Shown: positions 5,532 to 14,443, counted from the stretch's first letter. The stretch: DNA of 19,803 nucleotides from Acidobacteriaceae bacterium (GCA_003140655.1 PLKR01000249.1:1-19803), one strand, 5' to 3'. Made by a program: numbers and translations. Notes: generated by a model not told the origin, from the sequence alone.

Positions 5532-8033
5532 TCACTGCCGCGCTATTTTGCCGGTGAGATCAATCTGCGCGGAGGAACTCCCGACATATACGTTGAAGTC
5601 TCCAGCGTCCACCGTCCAGTCATGATTCTTGATGTTGTAGTAAGCGAAAGCTCTTCGGTCGAGCGTGACTGAAACGCGCCGGGTCTCGCCGGCATTCAGC
5701 TGAACCCTTATAAATCCTTTCAGTTCCTTCACGGGCCGGGGGACGGTGGCGTTCGGCTCGCCGACGTAAACTTCAGCAACTTCGGCGCCGGCACGATGGC
5801 CAGTGTTGGTCACGTCGAGGCTGACATCGATCACCTGTTCGCCTGCGGCAGACGCGGGAGTGATGGAAAGATTCTTGTAGGCAAACGTGGTGTACGAAAG
5901 TCCGTAGCCGAAGGGGAACTGTGGCTTGACGGGTACCTTATCGAAGTAGCGGTATCCGAAAAACACACCCTCTTTGTATTCAATTCTCTTTTCGCCTGAC
6001 TTGGGATAATAGTTGTCGTGGGCGGGATTCTCTTCCCAACTGCGCTCAAACGTGACAGGCAGCTTGCCCGACGGGCTGTACTCGCCGAATATCAACTGTG
6101 CCAGCGCCGTGCCTTGCTCCTGGCCCGCGTACCAGGATTCGAAAAGCGCGGGAACATGACCGAGCCATCGATTCATGTCGACCGCGCCGCCGGAGGTCAC
6201 GACGACGATCGTGTTTTTGTTCGCACCGACAACCTGATTGATGAGTTCGTCCTGTGCCGGCGGGAGTTGAAACGTGCGGTCGGCTCCCTCGCTCTCGCTC
6301 TCGGAGTCAAAGCCCACCGCTAACACGACTGCATCTGCCTTCGACGCCAGGGCTTTGGCGGCCGCGTTCACAACCGCTTCTGGACGTATAATGCCGAGCC
6401 TTACGCTCGCGCCTCCCCAGTGAAAGTGTACGGAATATTCGAAACGAATCTTGTGTGCGCCGGCCGCTAGCGGCAATCGCATCTGGCTGACCCGGGCGCG
6501 AGCAAGTTCCCAGTCGTCGATTACCAGTTTATCGTCAACATAAACGCGATAGCCGAAGCCTTCACCGGCCTCCTGCACAAAGAGAATGTGCTCGCCGGGA
6601 TTGCCGGGAATGAAATATCCTGACCAACGTGCCGATACGTAATTTTGATTCACGCCATTGCCCAGCGAGTGATCCGCATCAATGTGTCGATCGACGCGAT
6701 GGATCGCGGGGGTGCCGCTGAGATTGGGATTGTTGAACGCATCCAGATTGATGCCAGGCTCGTTGCCTGCTGCATCTACCGAGAAGGACGTGGCTTGCGC
6801 CAGTTCCTTCAGAGATGGGAGCCCGCGATCGTAATACACTGTTGCGCTGCCGCCCAGGTAGCCGGCGAGACCCTCCAGATAGCTCACCCCATGGAACGGA
6901 CGCACGCCCGCGCTGCCCCCACCTACCACCGGAGCGGGATAGGCATCCGGTCCGATTACGGCGATCGACTTGATTTTCGCTCTGTCGAGCGGGAGAAGAT
7001 TGCCATCGTTCTTGAGCAGGACCATGCCGGAGCGAGCCGCTTCGAGCGCCACCCATTGGCCCTTTTCGTCGTACAGCGACACCGACAAATCTGCCTGCTC
7101 ACGATCGAGCCAGCCGAAGCGGATGGCCGTGCGCAAGATGCGGCGAACTTTGTCGTCAATTGTCGCCTCGCTGACGCTGCCCTCTTTTACGGCTGGCAAC
7201 AGCGTCGTGCGATTCATGAATTTCGGCGACGGCATTTCGAGATCGAGCCCACCATTGGCGGCGGCCACGCCGTCGTAAGTCGCATCCCAATCGGACATGA
7301 CGATGCCCTCGAATCCCCACTCCTTCTTGGCGATGAGATTATTTAGAGAGCCGTCCTGGGTAGCATGCTGGCCGTTGATCAAATTGTAGGAGTCCATGAT
7401 GGCGCCGACGTGCGCTTCCTTCACGGCGGCTTCGAAGGTTGGCAAATAGATCTCGCGCATGGTGCGTTCGTCGATGATGGAATCGCCGTCATGGCGCAGG
7501 AATTCCTGGTTGTTGCCCATGAAGTGTTTGATAGTCGCGCTCACGCCCTGACTCTGCATACCGGTGATGTAGGCAACCGCGGTGCGGGAGGCGAGGAACG
7601 GATCTTCGCCAAAGTATTCAAAGTTTCTTCCGCACAAAGGGGAGCGCGAAATGTTGACGCCTGGCCCCAGCATGAAGTGGACGCCGCGGGCGCGCGCGTC
7701 CTGGCCGATGACTGCGCCGATGCGTCCGACGAGTTCTGGGTCCCAGGTGGCGGCGAGGCCAATGCCGCCGAAGGTGGTCGAAGGTCCGTAGTTGCGGACG
7801 CCAAATGGCCCGTCGGCCATCTTCAGCGCGGGCAGGCCAATGTGCTTGATTTCGCGAATGTAGAAATCGTGGACACCGCCGATAAGGTCGATTTTCTCTT
7901 CCAGTGAGAGTTGTTTGAGGAGCGCGTCCACACGGCCTTCCACGGCGGGAGTGGTGGCGGAGGGCGCTTGGGCGCCAGCCGGGAGCCACGAAATCAGAAG
8001 AAGAAGGGCGAGAAACTTCACGTTGCGTGTCAT
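5532..8033 (-). CDS. GH3 beta-glucosidase with PA14 insert
   Basis: 833-residue exported glycoside hydrolase family 3 enzyme that removes terminal beta-linked glucose (or xylose) from oligosaccharides. A signal peptide (FLALLLLISWLPAGAQA) opens the protein. The N-terminal barrel has KHFMGNNQE and the nucleophile motif VMSDWDA (D248). A PA14 domain, usually a sugar-binding insert, spans about residues 455-545 (ARWSGYFIPGNPGEHILFV). The C-terminal sandwich holds ESESEGADR, whose E582 is a candidate acid/base. A fibronectin III-like domain ends it (about 730-825). The start at 8033 is chosen for GAGG six bases upstream; an alternative ATG at 8057 sits one base after the regulator's stop (TGATATG), so coupled translation from there is possible. 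It probably forms an operon with the LacI-family gene. Confidence 0.93.
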   Translation of the reverse strand: MTRNVKFLALLLLISWLPAGAQAPSATTPAVEGRVDALLKQLSLEEKIDLIGGVHDFYIREIKHIGLPALKMADGPFGVRNYGPSTTFGGIGLAATWDPELVGRIGAVIGQDARARGVHFMLGPGVNISRSPLCGRNFEYFGEDPFLASRTAVAYITGMQSQGVSATIKHFMGNNQEFLRHDGDSIIDERTMREIYLPTFEAAVKEAHVGAIMDSYNLINGQHATQDGSLNNLIAKKEWGFEGIVMSDWDATYDGVAAANGGLDLEMPSPKFMNRTTLLPAVKEGSVSEATIDDKVRRILRTAIRFGWLDREQADLSVSLYDEKGQWVALEAARSGMVLLKNDGNLLPLDRAKIKSIAVIGPDAYPAPVVGGGSAGVRPFHGVSYLEGLAGYLGGSATVYYDRGLPSLKELAQATSFSVDAAGNEPGINLDAFNNPNLSGTPAIHRVDRHIDADHSLGNGVNQNYVSARWSGYFIPGNPGEHILFVQEAGEGFGYRVYVDDKLVIDDWELARARVSQMRLPLAAGAHKIRFEYSVHFHWGGASVRLGIIRPEAVVNAAAKALASKADAVVLAVGFDSESESEGADRTFQLPPAQDELINQVVGANKNTIVVVTSGGAVDMNRWLGHVPALFESWYAGQEQGTALAQLIFGEYSPSGKLPVTFERSWEENPAHDNYYPKSGEKRIEYKEGVFFGYRYFDKVPVKPQFPFGYGLSYTTFAYKNLSITPASAAGEQVIDVSLDVTNTGHRAGAEVAEVYVGEPNATVPRPVKELKGFIRVQLNAGETRRVSVTLDRRAFAYYNIKNHDWTVDAGDFNVYVGSSSAQIDLTGKIARQ

Positions 8034-8058
8034 GACAGACCTCAGGAGAAATTTCATA

Positions 8059-9150
8059 TCACTCTCGAACAAACCTGCGGCCAAAGCTGCCTGTCATTGT
8101 CACTTGTCTCCTGCCCGGACTCGCGGTGGACTGGCGCACCACTAACTCCGGCTCGATAGCAATTTCGGGAACGTATTCCGTGCGTCCCTCGATTCGATCG
8201 AGCAGGGTGCGCGCCGCGATCTCGCCCATTTTTTGCAGGGGTTGTTTTACCGTAGTGAGGGGTGGATTGATGTAGGCAGCGCTTTGAATGTCATCGAAGC
8301 CTACTACCGACACATCGTCGGGTATCTGCAGGCCGGCTTCCTGAAAAGCCGAGATCGAACCAATCGCGGAAATATCGTTGTAGGCAAACAGCGCCGTAAA
8401 AGGCTGTTTGCGCGCCAGCAGTTGCTTGGCGAACGGGTAGCCAAGATTCGGCGTAGGGTCGTCGCCTTCAAGTTGCACGATTAATTCCGGGAGTATGCGA
8501 ATACCCAATTTTGCAGCGACTTCGGAGATCGCGTTCCAGCGTTCGGCAGAATCGACGCTTACCGTCGAACCTTTCATGAAGGCGATTTTTTCGTGGCCTA
8601 GATCGGCTAGGTGCTTCAGGGCCAGCGAGGCGGCATGATGGTGATCCAGCACAATATTAGTTACCCGCTTGATCCGGCGATGGCCGGCAACCGCTACAGT
8701 CGGCAGCGGGGGTTCTTCAGTCAAGAAAGTATCCACTGTGATAAAACCTTCCACTCCTCGGTCCTGAAGCATCGCCGAGTAGGTTGCGAGCAGTTTCGTA
8801 TCGTGGCGGTGAGCAACGGTAAGGAAGAAGAAGTTTTGCTCTCGCAGGTAACGTTCGATGCCGCTGATCACCAGAGAACCGTAGGCGTCACCGATTTCCT
8901 CCAGAATCACTCCAATCGTGTACGTGCGGTTCACTCGCAGGGAGCGCGCGAAGAAATTCGGCCGATAGTTCAGGTCCCGTACCGCCGCCAAAATTCTTTT
9001 CTTAGTATGCTCAGGAACCGAATGCGAGGCTGAAGAATTGTTCAGAACGGCCGAAACGGTACTGGGAGTGAGCCCGACGCGTTCCGCCACCGATTTCAGA
9101 GTGACGGCCGGACTTCTGTTCCGATCGGCTTTTGTTTTATGAGATTTCAT
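8059..9150 (-). CDS. LacI-family transcriptional regulator
   Basis: 363-residue DNA-binding repressor with an N-terminal helix-turn-helix (VTLKSVAERVGLTPSTVSAV, residues 16-35), a hinge (YRPNFFARSL, about 62-71) and a periplasmic-binding-protein-like sensor domain. Sensor landmarks include TYTIGVI, VVGFDDI and PPLTTVKQP. The protein extends about 25 residues past the usual LVVRQST end. The start at 9150 has AAGGA ten bases upstream; an in-frame start at 9243 would add an unusual leader. It lies directly before the GH3 gene on the same strand and divergently from the TonB-dependent receptor. The natural inference is sugar-responsive control of both directions through the dyads at 9281-9364. 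The effector cannot be read from sequence. Confidence 0.93.
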   Translation of the reverse strand: MKSHKTKADRNRSPAVTLKSVAERVGLTPSTVSAVLNNSSASHSVPEHTKKRILAAVRDLNYRPNFFARSLRVNRTYTIGVILEEIGDAYGSLVISGIERYLREQNFFFLTVAHRHDTKLLATYSAMLQDRGVEGFITVDTFLTEEPPLPTVAVAGHRRIKRVTNIVLDHHHAASLALKHLADLGHEKIAFMKGSTVSVDSAERWNAISEVAAKLGIRILPELIVQLEGDDPTPNLGYPFAKQLLARKQPFTALFAYNDISAIGSISAFQEAGLQIPDDVSVVGFDDIQSAAYINPPLTTVKQPLQKMGEIAARTLLDRIEGRTEYVPEIAIEPELVVRQSTASPGRRQVTMTGSFGRRFVRE

Positions 9151-9226
9151 GCGGCAGATGTCCTTGCTAGGTCCTTCTTGGCCTCTTGCGGCGCGTGATG
9201 TTTCCCCCGCCTCGATTGGGGAGTGT

Positions 9227-9256
9227 ATCTTAGCGCAAGCCACGGCAGAACCACAA
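9227..9256 (-). promoter_or_regulatory. Possible promoter of the LacI-GH3 operon
   Basis: On the minus strand, TTGTGG (9256-9251) and TAAGAT (9232-9227) are separated by 18 bases. Each matches only part of the sigma-70 consensus. The transcript would start about 70 bases before the regulator's ATG. This is weak support. Confidence 0.3.
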
Positions 9257-9280
9257 AGTACATATTTGGCGAATTTCCCT

Positions 9281-9364
9281 CAAGAATATCGATATTTTTG
9301 TCTTGACAACGAAAGGCGTTTCGGGCTACAACCTTCGGCAGGATCGAATAGTACAGAAGTACTA
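9281..9364. promoter_or_regulatory. Cluster of three dyads: candidate LacI-family operators
   Basis: CAAgAATATCGATATTtTTG (9281-9300) is a 20-bp dyad with one mismatched pair and a central CG, the usual geometry of LacI-family operators. CGAAAggcgTTTCG (9310-9323) lies between the -35 and -10 of the receptor promoter. TAGTACagaaGTACTA (9349-9364) lies just after the predicted start of transcription. The three do not share one consensus, so at most one or two are likely to bind the adjacent LacI regulator. The first is the best candidate. Confidence 0.45.
9303..9332 (+). promoter_or_regulatory. Sigma-70-type promoter for the receptor gene
   Basis: A perfect TTGACA (9303-9308) and TACAAC (9327-9332, 4 of 6 consensus bases) are spaced by 18 bases. 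The start would fall near 9339, leaving a leader of about 180 bases before the receptor's ATG. Confidence 0.5.
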
Positions 9365-9400
9365 GCTGAAAAGCCAGTAGAACAACGATATTCTTAAACG

Positions 9401-9489
9401 TTTCCGAATCGGGAGCGATTTTGGCAAGAACTGAAACGGCTCGGAAAATCTGACCCGTCGAATTCGAAAACCCCATCTCTGTGGATGGG
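9401..9489 (+). other. Folded leader of the receptor mRNA
   Basis: Within the predicted leader, TTTCCGA (9401-9407) pairs with TCGGAAA (9441-9447), an inner AATCG-GGAG-CGATT hairpin covers 9407-9420, and CCCATC/GATGGG (9472-9477/9484-9489) forms a hairpin ending 16 bases before the ribosome-binding GGGAG (9506-9510). It matches no riboswitch class I know, and regulation is not shown. Confidence 0.3.
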
Positions 9490-9517
9490 ATCAAACTTAT
9501 AGCGTGGGAGAAACTCC

Positions 9518-12500
9518 ATGACGAGCTTCATTCGCTGGGCACTCGCCTTTTGTGTTCTGCTGGGCATGACCGGGCTGGCATTTTCCCAGAGCAGAAATAC
9601 CGGTGAGATTCGGGGTACGGTGTCGGCCGCTGGAGCCGTTGTGCCAGGGGCGACCGTTACTCTTACGAATATCGACACCGGCGAGACGAAAGAGTTCGTC
9701 ACCAACCAGGACGGTATCTATGACACCGTCTCGACTCCTGCGGGAAACTATAACATCACGTTCTCGGCCAAGGGTTTCAAGAAAGTGGTGGTTGGCCCCA
9801 TCACGCTGCAAGTAGACGTGATCACCGAGAACGCCGCCCTGCAGGTGGGAGCGGTAACAGAAACGGTAACGGTGGAGGGCACAGGAGCGCCGCTCCTGGA
9901 GACCGAAACTGGCCAGCAGGGTGCCATTTTGGATGCCAAAACCATGACAGAGCTGCCCCAGGCGGGGGGCGGCATCACAGGCGCCGACTGGGCTGCTTTC
10001 AACATCTATCTGGCGGGCGCTTCAGGCACTACAAACGGGCGGAACTCGCTGGGAGGAGGGGCTTGGAATGCCGGCGACGCGGTTTCCATCAACGGCAACC
10101 TGCCGAACTTCGGCAACTTCCTTCAGGACGGAGCCAGCACCTTACTGCCGGCGAGCTACAACAACGACGATGAGATCTTCGAGACCATTCAGGAGGTTCA
10201 GGTCAACACCTCCTCCTTCTCGGCGCAATACGGCATGGGCGGCGTCATGTTCAACCAGATCAGCAAGGGTGGAACCAACGGTTGGCATGGGTCCGGTTAT
10301 GAGTTTTTCTCGCAGAACTTTCTAAATGCCAACGGCTATTTCAATGATCAGGCGCCCAAGTTGGAGGTAAACCCCCTGAACCCCTCGGGCCCGGAAATTC
10401 CTAACCCAGCGTCTCAAGTGCCGTATTTGCGGTACGACCAGTTTGGGGCCTCCGTCGGCGGGCCTATTATCAAGAACAAGCTCTTTTTCTACTTCGACAT
10501 AGACAGGATCGTCAATAACAGCGCGTCGAACGGCTTCGTCACCGTTCCTACGGCCGCCATGGAGGCGGGTGATTTCACCGGCATGCCGCTCATTTATGAC
10601 CCGCTCACCACAACCTGTCCTAGCGGTCCACCGTTTTGTGCATTCACAGGCCCCCTTAATCGCGTCTCTTTCGCCAGCGAATGCGGCGGCCTCAACATGA
10701 TTCCGAACGGCACCAACTGCGGTGGCGCACCCAGCCGGATGGACCCCGTGGCGGCGGCCATCACGGGTTCTAAGTATGGCTGGCCCACCGCACCGCAAGG
10801 GGTCGGAACATGCGCGATCGCGGCCGGGTTCCCAAACCAGTGTACAAATAACCTCTACCTCGCGCATATCAATCCCGCCCCGGTTCACCGGTATTTTGGG
10901 CGGCTGGACTATAACCTGAGCCAGAACAACCGCATCAACTTCTCAATTAGCCAGAAGGATAACCCCGGGGTCGACAACGGCCTGTTCCCCTGCCCGCTGA
11001 ATTGCGGTAGCGGGGACGTGGACGGTTGGAACACGCAGATCAGCGACGTATGGACGATCAGGCCCACGATCGTCAACGAAATCCGGATGGGTTATACCAA
11101 GCAAGGCAACTGGTTCCTTTCCCAGTCCATCGGGTTGAACCCCGCAACGGCATTTGGCCTGCAAGATACCCATTTTAACCAACTCCCCTTCATCGGCAAC
11201 TCAAGCATTTATGGTGGATTCGGCGGCCCGTCCGCCGTAAGCACCTTGTCGCCCGCCACCGACGCCATTTACATCGAGAACTCGTTTGACCCCTCCGATA
11301 TGCTGACGCTGGTCAAGGGCAGGCACGTTCTGCATTTCGGGATTGAGGTGTTGATGGCTGAGGGCAACACCACGGCCTGGGGCTCCAACAGCGCCGGCAA
11401 CTACAGTTTTACCGGACAATACACCGCAGGCGTAAATGCCAGCGGAACGCTGAATACCGCCACGGGTTCGGGCTTCGCGGACTACCTGCTCGGCAACGTC
11501 CAAGGCTGGGCCGCGAACAATCAGGGCCTGACGGGCATGCGGCTGAAGAGCCCGCAGGCCTTCGTTCAAGACGACTGGAAGATCAAGCCCAATCTCACCA
11601 TCAACCTCGGCTTGCGCTGGGAGGGGAACACGGGCATGAGCGAGGTACAGAATAAACTTGGCGATTTCGACCAGAATCTCGTCAATACCTTCGGCCCCTT
11701 CGCGGGCACCCTGGGCTCGATATGGATTGCCCCTCAGGATAACCGAACGACCTTGCAGAAGCCGGTTTGGAACATTTTCCTCCCTCGGGTAGGCTTTGCC
11801 TGGTCGCTCAAGAACAACACGGTCATCCGAGGCGGTGCAGGGTTCTTCGCCTATAACTACAGCATGGATCTCTACGGAGGCGAGGGCGGTGCGCAAATGG
11901 GCTTCGGCGCTACCTCTCAGGGCAACATCAGCGACCCTCTCAGCGGCGCCGGGGACATAGGCTGGATTAAAGGCACCGGCAACACTACCCCGCTCTATTT
12001 AAGCTCGAGCGCTGCGATGATGGCCAACGCCCTGCCTTACATTCAGGGTTCGAAGAACCCGGCGTCCTACATCACCAGTCCCGCCCCCTTTAGTCCACCT
12101 TACGAGCCCTATAACATCCGGCCGGGAGAGATTTGGGAATGGAACCTCGCCGTCGAGCACCAGTTCGCGAAGGACTTTGCGGTGTCGGCCACTTACGTCG
12201 GCAGTCACGCGGCGAATCTGCAATACCTCACCGACCTGAACCAAATCACCAACCCGGCCCTGCTGAACCCGAACGATATATCGGCCTGTGACGGGGCAAC
12301 ACCCGCAACAATCACCGCGAGCCCCAGCACTTGCGAGCGTCCATATCCGGCGTTCGGAGGCCTTTCCGGCTCAAACTTCAACGGCATCTCCAGCTACAAT
12401 TCGTTGCAACTCGACGTGCGAAAGCGTTATTCCTACGGGCTGACCTTCGATGTCAACTACGCCTGGTCGCATATGCTGGATGACCAGGACTCGGCCGGAT

Positions 12501-13144
12501 GGGGCAGCACCGCCGGGCAACAGGTTTGGCAAATTGGAAACAATCCCCGCGCTAACTACGGCAACTCGAACTTCGACATCCCGCAAGCGCTGAAAGGGAC
12601 CGCGGTATACGAACTGCCGTTCGGCATAGGCAAGCGCTTTATGAACCAGCATGCTGTCACTGACGCTGTGCTTGGCGGATGGCGCATATCGGGGACGTTT
12701 ATCTACCAGGACGGCACTCCGTTCACGGTGTTGGACACCGGTGTTAACGACTATTCGCAGGCCGGCAATGTGTTTGCCAACCCCACAGGTACCTCCCCCA
12801 ACTCAGGCACCTGCGCCAATGGCGCGGCGGTACACGCCCTGAGTTGCTGGTTCAACACTGCTGCCTTTGAGACCCCAGCCGAGCAGGGCAACGGGGCGTT
12901 CGGGGATGGACGCAGAAACACGCTCTTCGGGCCAAAACTGTCTGATGTTAACCTGTCTCTGGCGAAGACCTGGCATTACAAGGAACGAGCTGGGCTCACG
13001 CTTCGCGGAGACTTCGTTAACGTCATGAACCATCCGAGCTTCTCACTACCGACCAATGACATGAATAGTTCGAGCGTGGGCGCTATCACGAGCGTCTCGA
13101 ACGGGCCACGTACGATCCAACTGGGCGCGCGGCTGTTCTTCTAA
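9518..13144 (+). CDS. Oar-like TonB-dependent outer-membrane receptor
   Basis: 1208-residue outer-membrane transporter of the CarbopepD_reg/TonB-receptor type expanded in Acidobacteriota. GGGAG (9506-9510) lies seven bases before the ATG. After a signal peptide (residues 1-23, ending GLAFSQ), a carboxypeptidase-regulatory Ig-like domain spans about 28-110 (GEIRGTVSAAGAVVPGATVT). A plug domain follows, with SINGNLPNFGNFLQDGAS near residues 190-207. The rest is beta-barrel, rich in Asn, Gly and aromatic residues, closing with the C-terminal beta-signal-like LGARLFF. Such proteins bind and import large ligands, often oligosaccharides. The divergent LacI regulator and the nearby glycoside hydrolases support a carbohydrate ligand, although the family also handles peptides and other polymers. 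No separate SusD-like gene is present, as is usual in this phylum. Confidence 0.92.
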   Translation: MTSFIRWALAFCVLLGMTGLAFSQSRNTGEIRGTVSAAGAVVPGATVTLTNIDTGETKEFVTNQDGIYDTVSTPAGNYNITFSAKGFKKVVVGPITLQVDVITENAALQVGAVTETVTVEGTGAPLLETETGQQGAILDAKTMTELPQAGGGITGADWAAFNIYLAGASGTTNGRNSLGGGAWNAGDAVSINGNLPNFGNFLQDGASTLLPASYNNDDEIFETIQEVQVNTSSFSAQYGMGGVMFNQISKGGTNGWHGSGYEFFSQNFLNANGYFNDQAPKLEVNPLNPSGPEIPNPASQVPYLRYDQFGASVGGPIIKNKLFFYFDIDRIVNNSASNGFVTVPTAAMEAGDFTGMPLIYDPLTTTCPSGPPFCAFTGPLNRVSFASECGGLNMIPNGTNCGGAPSRMDPVAAAITGSKYGWPTAPQGVGTCAIAAGFPNQCTNNLYLAHINPAPVHRYFGRLDYNLSQNNRINFSISQKDNPGVDNGLFPCPLNCGSGDVDGWNTQISDVWTIRPTIVNEIRMGYTKQGNWFLSQSIGLNPATAFGLQDTHFNQLPFIGNSSIYGGFGGPSAVSTLSPATDAIYIENSFDPSDMLTLVKGRHVLHFGIEVLMAEGNTTAWGSNSAGNYSFTGQYTAGVNASGTLNTATGSGFADYLLGNVQGWAANNQGLTGMRLKSPQAFVQDDWKIKPNLTINLGLRWEGNTGMSEVQNKLGDFDQNLVNTFGPFAGTLGSIWIAPQDNRTTLQKPVWNIFLPRVGFAWSLKNNTVIRGGAGFFAYNYSMDLYGGEGGAQMGFGATSQGNISDPLSGAGDIGWIKGTGNTTPLYLSSSAAMMANALPYIQGSKNPASYITSPAPFSPPYEPYNIRPGEIWEWNLAVEHQFAKDFAVSATYVGSHAANLQYLTDLNQITNPALLNPNDISACDGATPATITASPSTCERPYPAFGGLSGSNFNGISSYNSLQLDVRKRYSYGLTFDVNYAWSHMLDDQDSAGWGSTAGQQVWQIGNNPRANYGNSNFDIPQALKGTAVYELPFGIGKRFMNQHAVTDAVLGGWRISGTFIYQDGTPFTVLDTGVNDYSQAGNVFANPTGTSPNSGTCANGAAVHALSCWFNTAAFETPAEQGNGAFGDGRRNTLFGPKLSDVNLSLAKTWHYKERAGLTLRGDFVNVMNHPSFSLPTNDMNSSSVGAITSVSNGPRTIQLGARLFF

Positions 13145-13165
13145 CGGCGCTCGCGTAACAAAGTA

Positions 13166-13189
13166 AGGACGGCGGCATGCCGCCGTCCT
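13166..13189 (+). terminator. 24-bp perfect palindrome after the receptor gene
   Basis: A 10-bp stem (AGGACGGCGG pairing with CCGCCGTCCT) with a CATG loop lies 21 bases past the receptor's stop. The stem is very stable but is followed by CAGCTC rather than a T-tract. It probably terminates or pauses transcription, or protects the mRNA 3' end, separating the receptor from the next gene. Confidence 0.55.
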
Positions 13190-13231
13190 CAGCTCTACGC
13201 GGGAAGAACGAGAGATACGTCTTGTCCGCCG

Positions 13232-13243
13232 TACAATCGTGAC
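13232..13243 (+). promoter_or_regulatory. -10 element placed for a leaderless transcript
   Basis: TACAAT (13232-13237) ends six bases before the ATG at 13244, and no ribosome-binding sequence lies between. Transcription would start at or beside the start codon. No good -35 is seen (CGAGAG at 13209-13214). Confidence 0.4.
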
Positions 13244-14443
13244 ATGAGGACAAAACAGGTCGTTGTCTTGTTCTGGGTGGTTCTCTGTCTGGGGTTGCTG
13301 TCAGGTTTTTCCCAATCGAACCCTAGCCTGGGGCAACAAATCGAATCACACAACCGCAAGGCTGCAGAATATCTGAAAGAGAACAGACCCGATCTGGCGA
13401 TACCGGAATTTAGAGCCATTGTTGCCCTCGATCCGAATAATGTAGATGCCCGCGGCAATCTCGGTGTGGTGATGTTCTTCCAAGGGGATTATACGAGTGC
13501 GATTCTACAGCTTCGTGCCGCACTAAAATCGCGGCCCACCCTGTCGAAGATTCAGGCTCTTCTGGGCATCGGCGAAAAGCGGACGGGCGACCTCAATGCG
13601 GCTCGCCGCGATCTGGAGGAAGCGTTCCCCAAGGTGCAGGACGAGAAGATCCGCATTGAGGCTGGGATGGAGTTAATCGAAATCTACTCGGGCACAGGCG
13701 ATCTGGATAAGGCCGCGGCGATCGTGACTGATCTTCGAAGGCGGGAGCCTACGAACGAAGTTATTCTCTATACTGCTTACCGAATTTATTCGGACCTCGC
13801 CGCCGAGTCGATGCTCAGCTTATCGGTGGTGGACCCGAATTCTGCTCGAATGCACCAGGCGATGGCACACGAGCTGGCAAAGCGTGGCAACACCGCGGAA
13901 GCGATTGAGAACTACCGGGCTGCGCTCAAGATCGACCCACAGCTCCCGGGACTTCATTTTGAGCTTGCCGAGATGCTCAAGACTTTGTCGACTGTAGAGG
14001 GCCGGCAGGAAGCTGAAAGCGAATACAAGGCAGCGTTGCAGGCGAATCCGTTTGATGAACAGTCCGAATGCAGGCTGGGCGATATCGCTCTTCAGAGAGA
14101 CGATCTAAAGGAAGCGAACGAGCGTTTCACCCGCGCCATACAACTGCAGCCCAACGACCCCGAGGCGAGTATCGGCCTGGCGAAAGTGTTTATGACCATG
14201 GATCAACCGCAACAAGCAGAACCCCTTCTGCAGCATGCCCTCGAGCTGGATCCGACGAGTGCGATGGCGCACTTTCGCCTCAGTACCCTCTATCGGCAAA
14301 CGGGACGCACCGCGGAAGCCAAACACGAATTCGAGGAATATCAAAAGTACAAGCAGATGAAGGAGAAACTTCGGGCGATTTATCACGACTTGCATCAGGA
14401 CCAGGCCGTGGACGAAAACGTCGATACGAATCCGAAGAGATAG
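13244..14443 (+). CDS. Exported tetratricopeptide-repeat protein
   Basis: 399-residue protein with an N-terminal signal peptide (VVVLFWVVLCLGLLSGFSQ) followed by tetratricopeptide repeats over nearly its full length. Clear repeats include AAEYLKENRPDLAIPEFRAI, DYTSAILQLRAALKSRP, NTAEAIENYRAALKIDP, DLKEANERFTRAIQLQPNDP and QQAEPLLQHALELDPTS. The middle (about residues 110-200) is more degenerate. The C-terminus is a charged helix. TPR proteins are binding scaffolds; no catalytic motif is visible. Its place just after an Oar-like receptor is an arrangement seen in Acidobacteriota, suggesting a periplasmic partner for uptake or assembly, but this is inference. No Shine-Dalgarno sequence precedes the ATG, and a -10-like TACAAT does. 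It is followed after 62 bases by the beta-helix gene. Confidence 0.88.
   Translation: MRTKQVVVLFWVVLCLGLLSGFSQSNPSLGQQIESHNRKAAEYLKENRPDLAIPEFRAIVALDPNNVDARGNLGVVMFFQGDYTSAILQLRAALKSRPTLSKIQALLGIGEKRTGDLNAARRDLEEAFPKVQDEKIRIEAGMELIEIYSGTGDLDKAAAIVTDLRRREPTNEVILYTAYRIYSDLAAESMLSLSVVDPNSARMHQAMAHELAKRGNTAEAIENYRAALKIDPQLPGLHFELAEMLKTLSTVEGRQEAESEYKAALQANPFDEQSECRLGDIALQRDDLKEANERFTRAIQLQPNDPEASIGLAKVFMTMDQPQQAEPLLQHALELDPTSAMAHFRLSTLYRQTGRTAEAKHEFEEYQKYKQMKEKLRAIYHDLHQDQAVDENVDTNPKR

Noticed and set aside
5170..5535. 121-residue open frame on the minus strand in the gap after the GH3 gene
   Set aside because: It runs through four hairpins, is Arg/Pro-rich with no motif, and has no ribosome-binding site. 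It is more likely repeat-derived non-coding DNA.
6645..7346. 233-residue open frame on the plus strand opposite the GH3 gene
   Set aside because: It is antisense to conserved GH3 and PA14 segments, with a composition typical of a shadow frame in GC-rich DNA.
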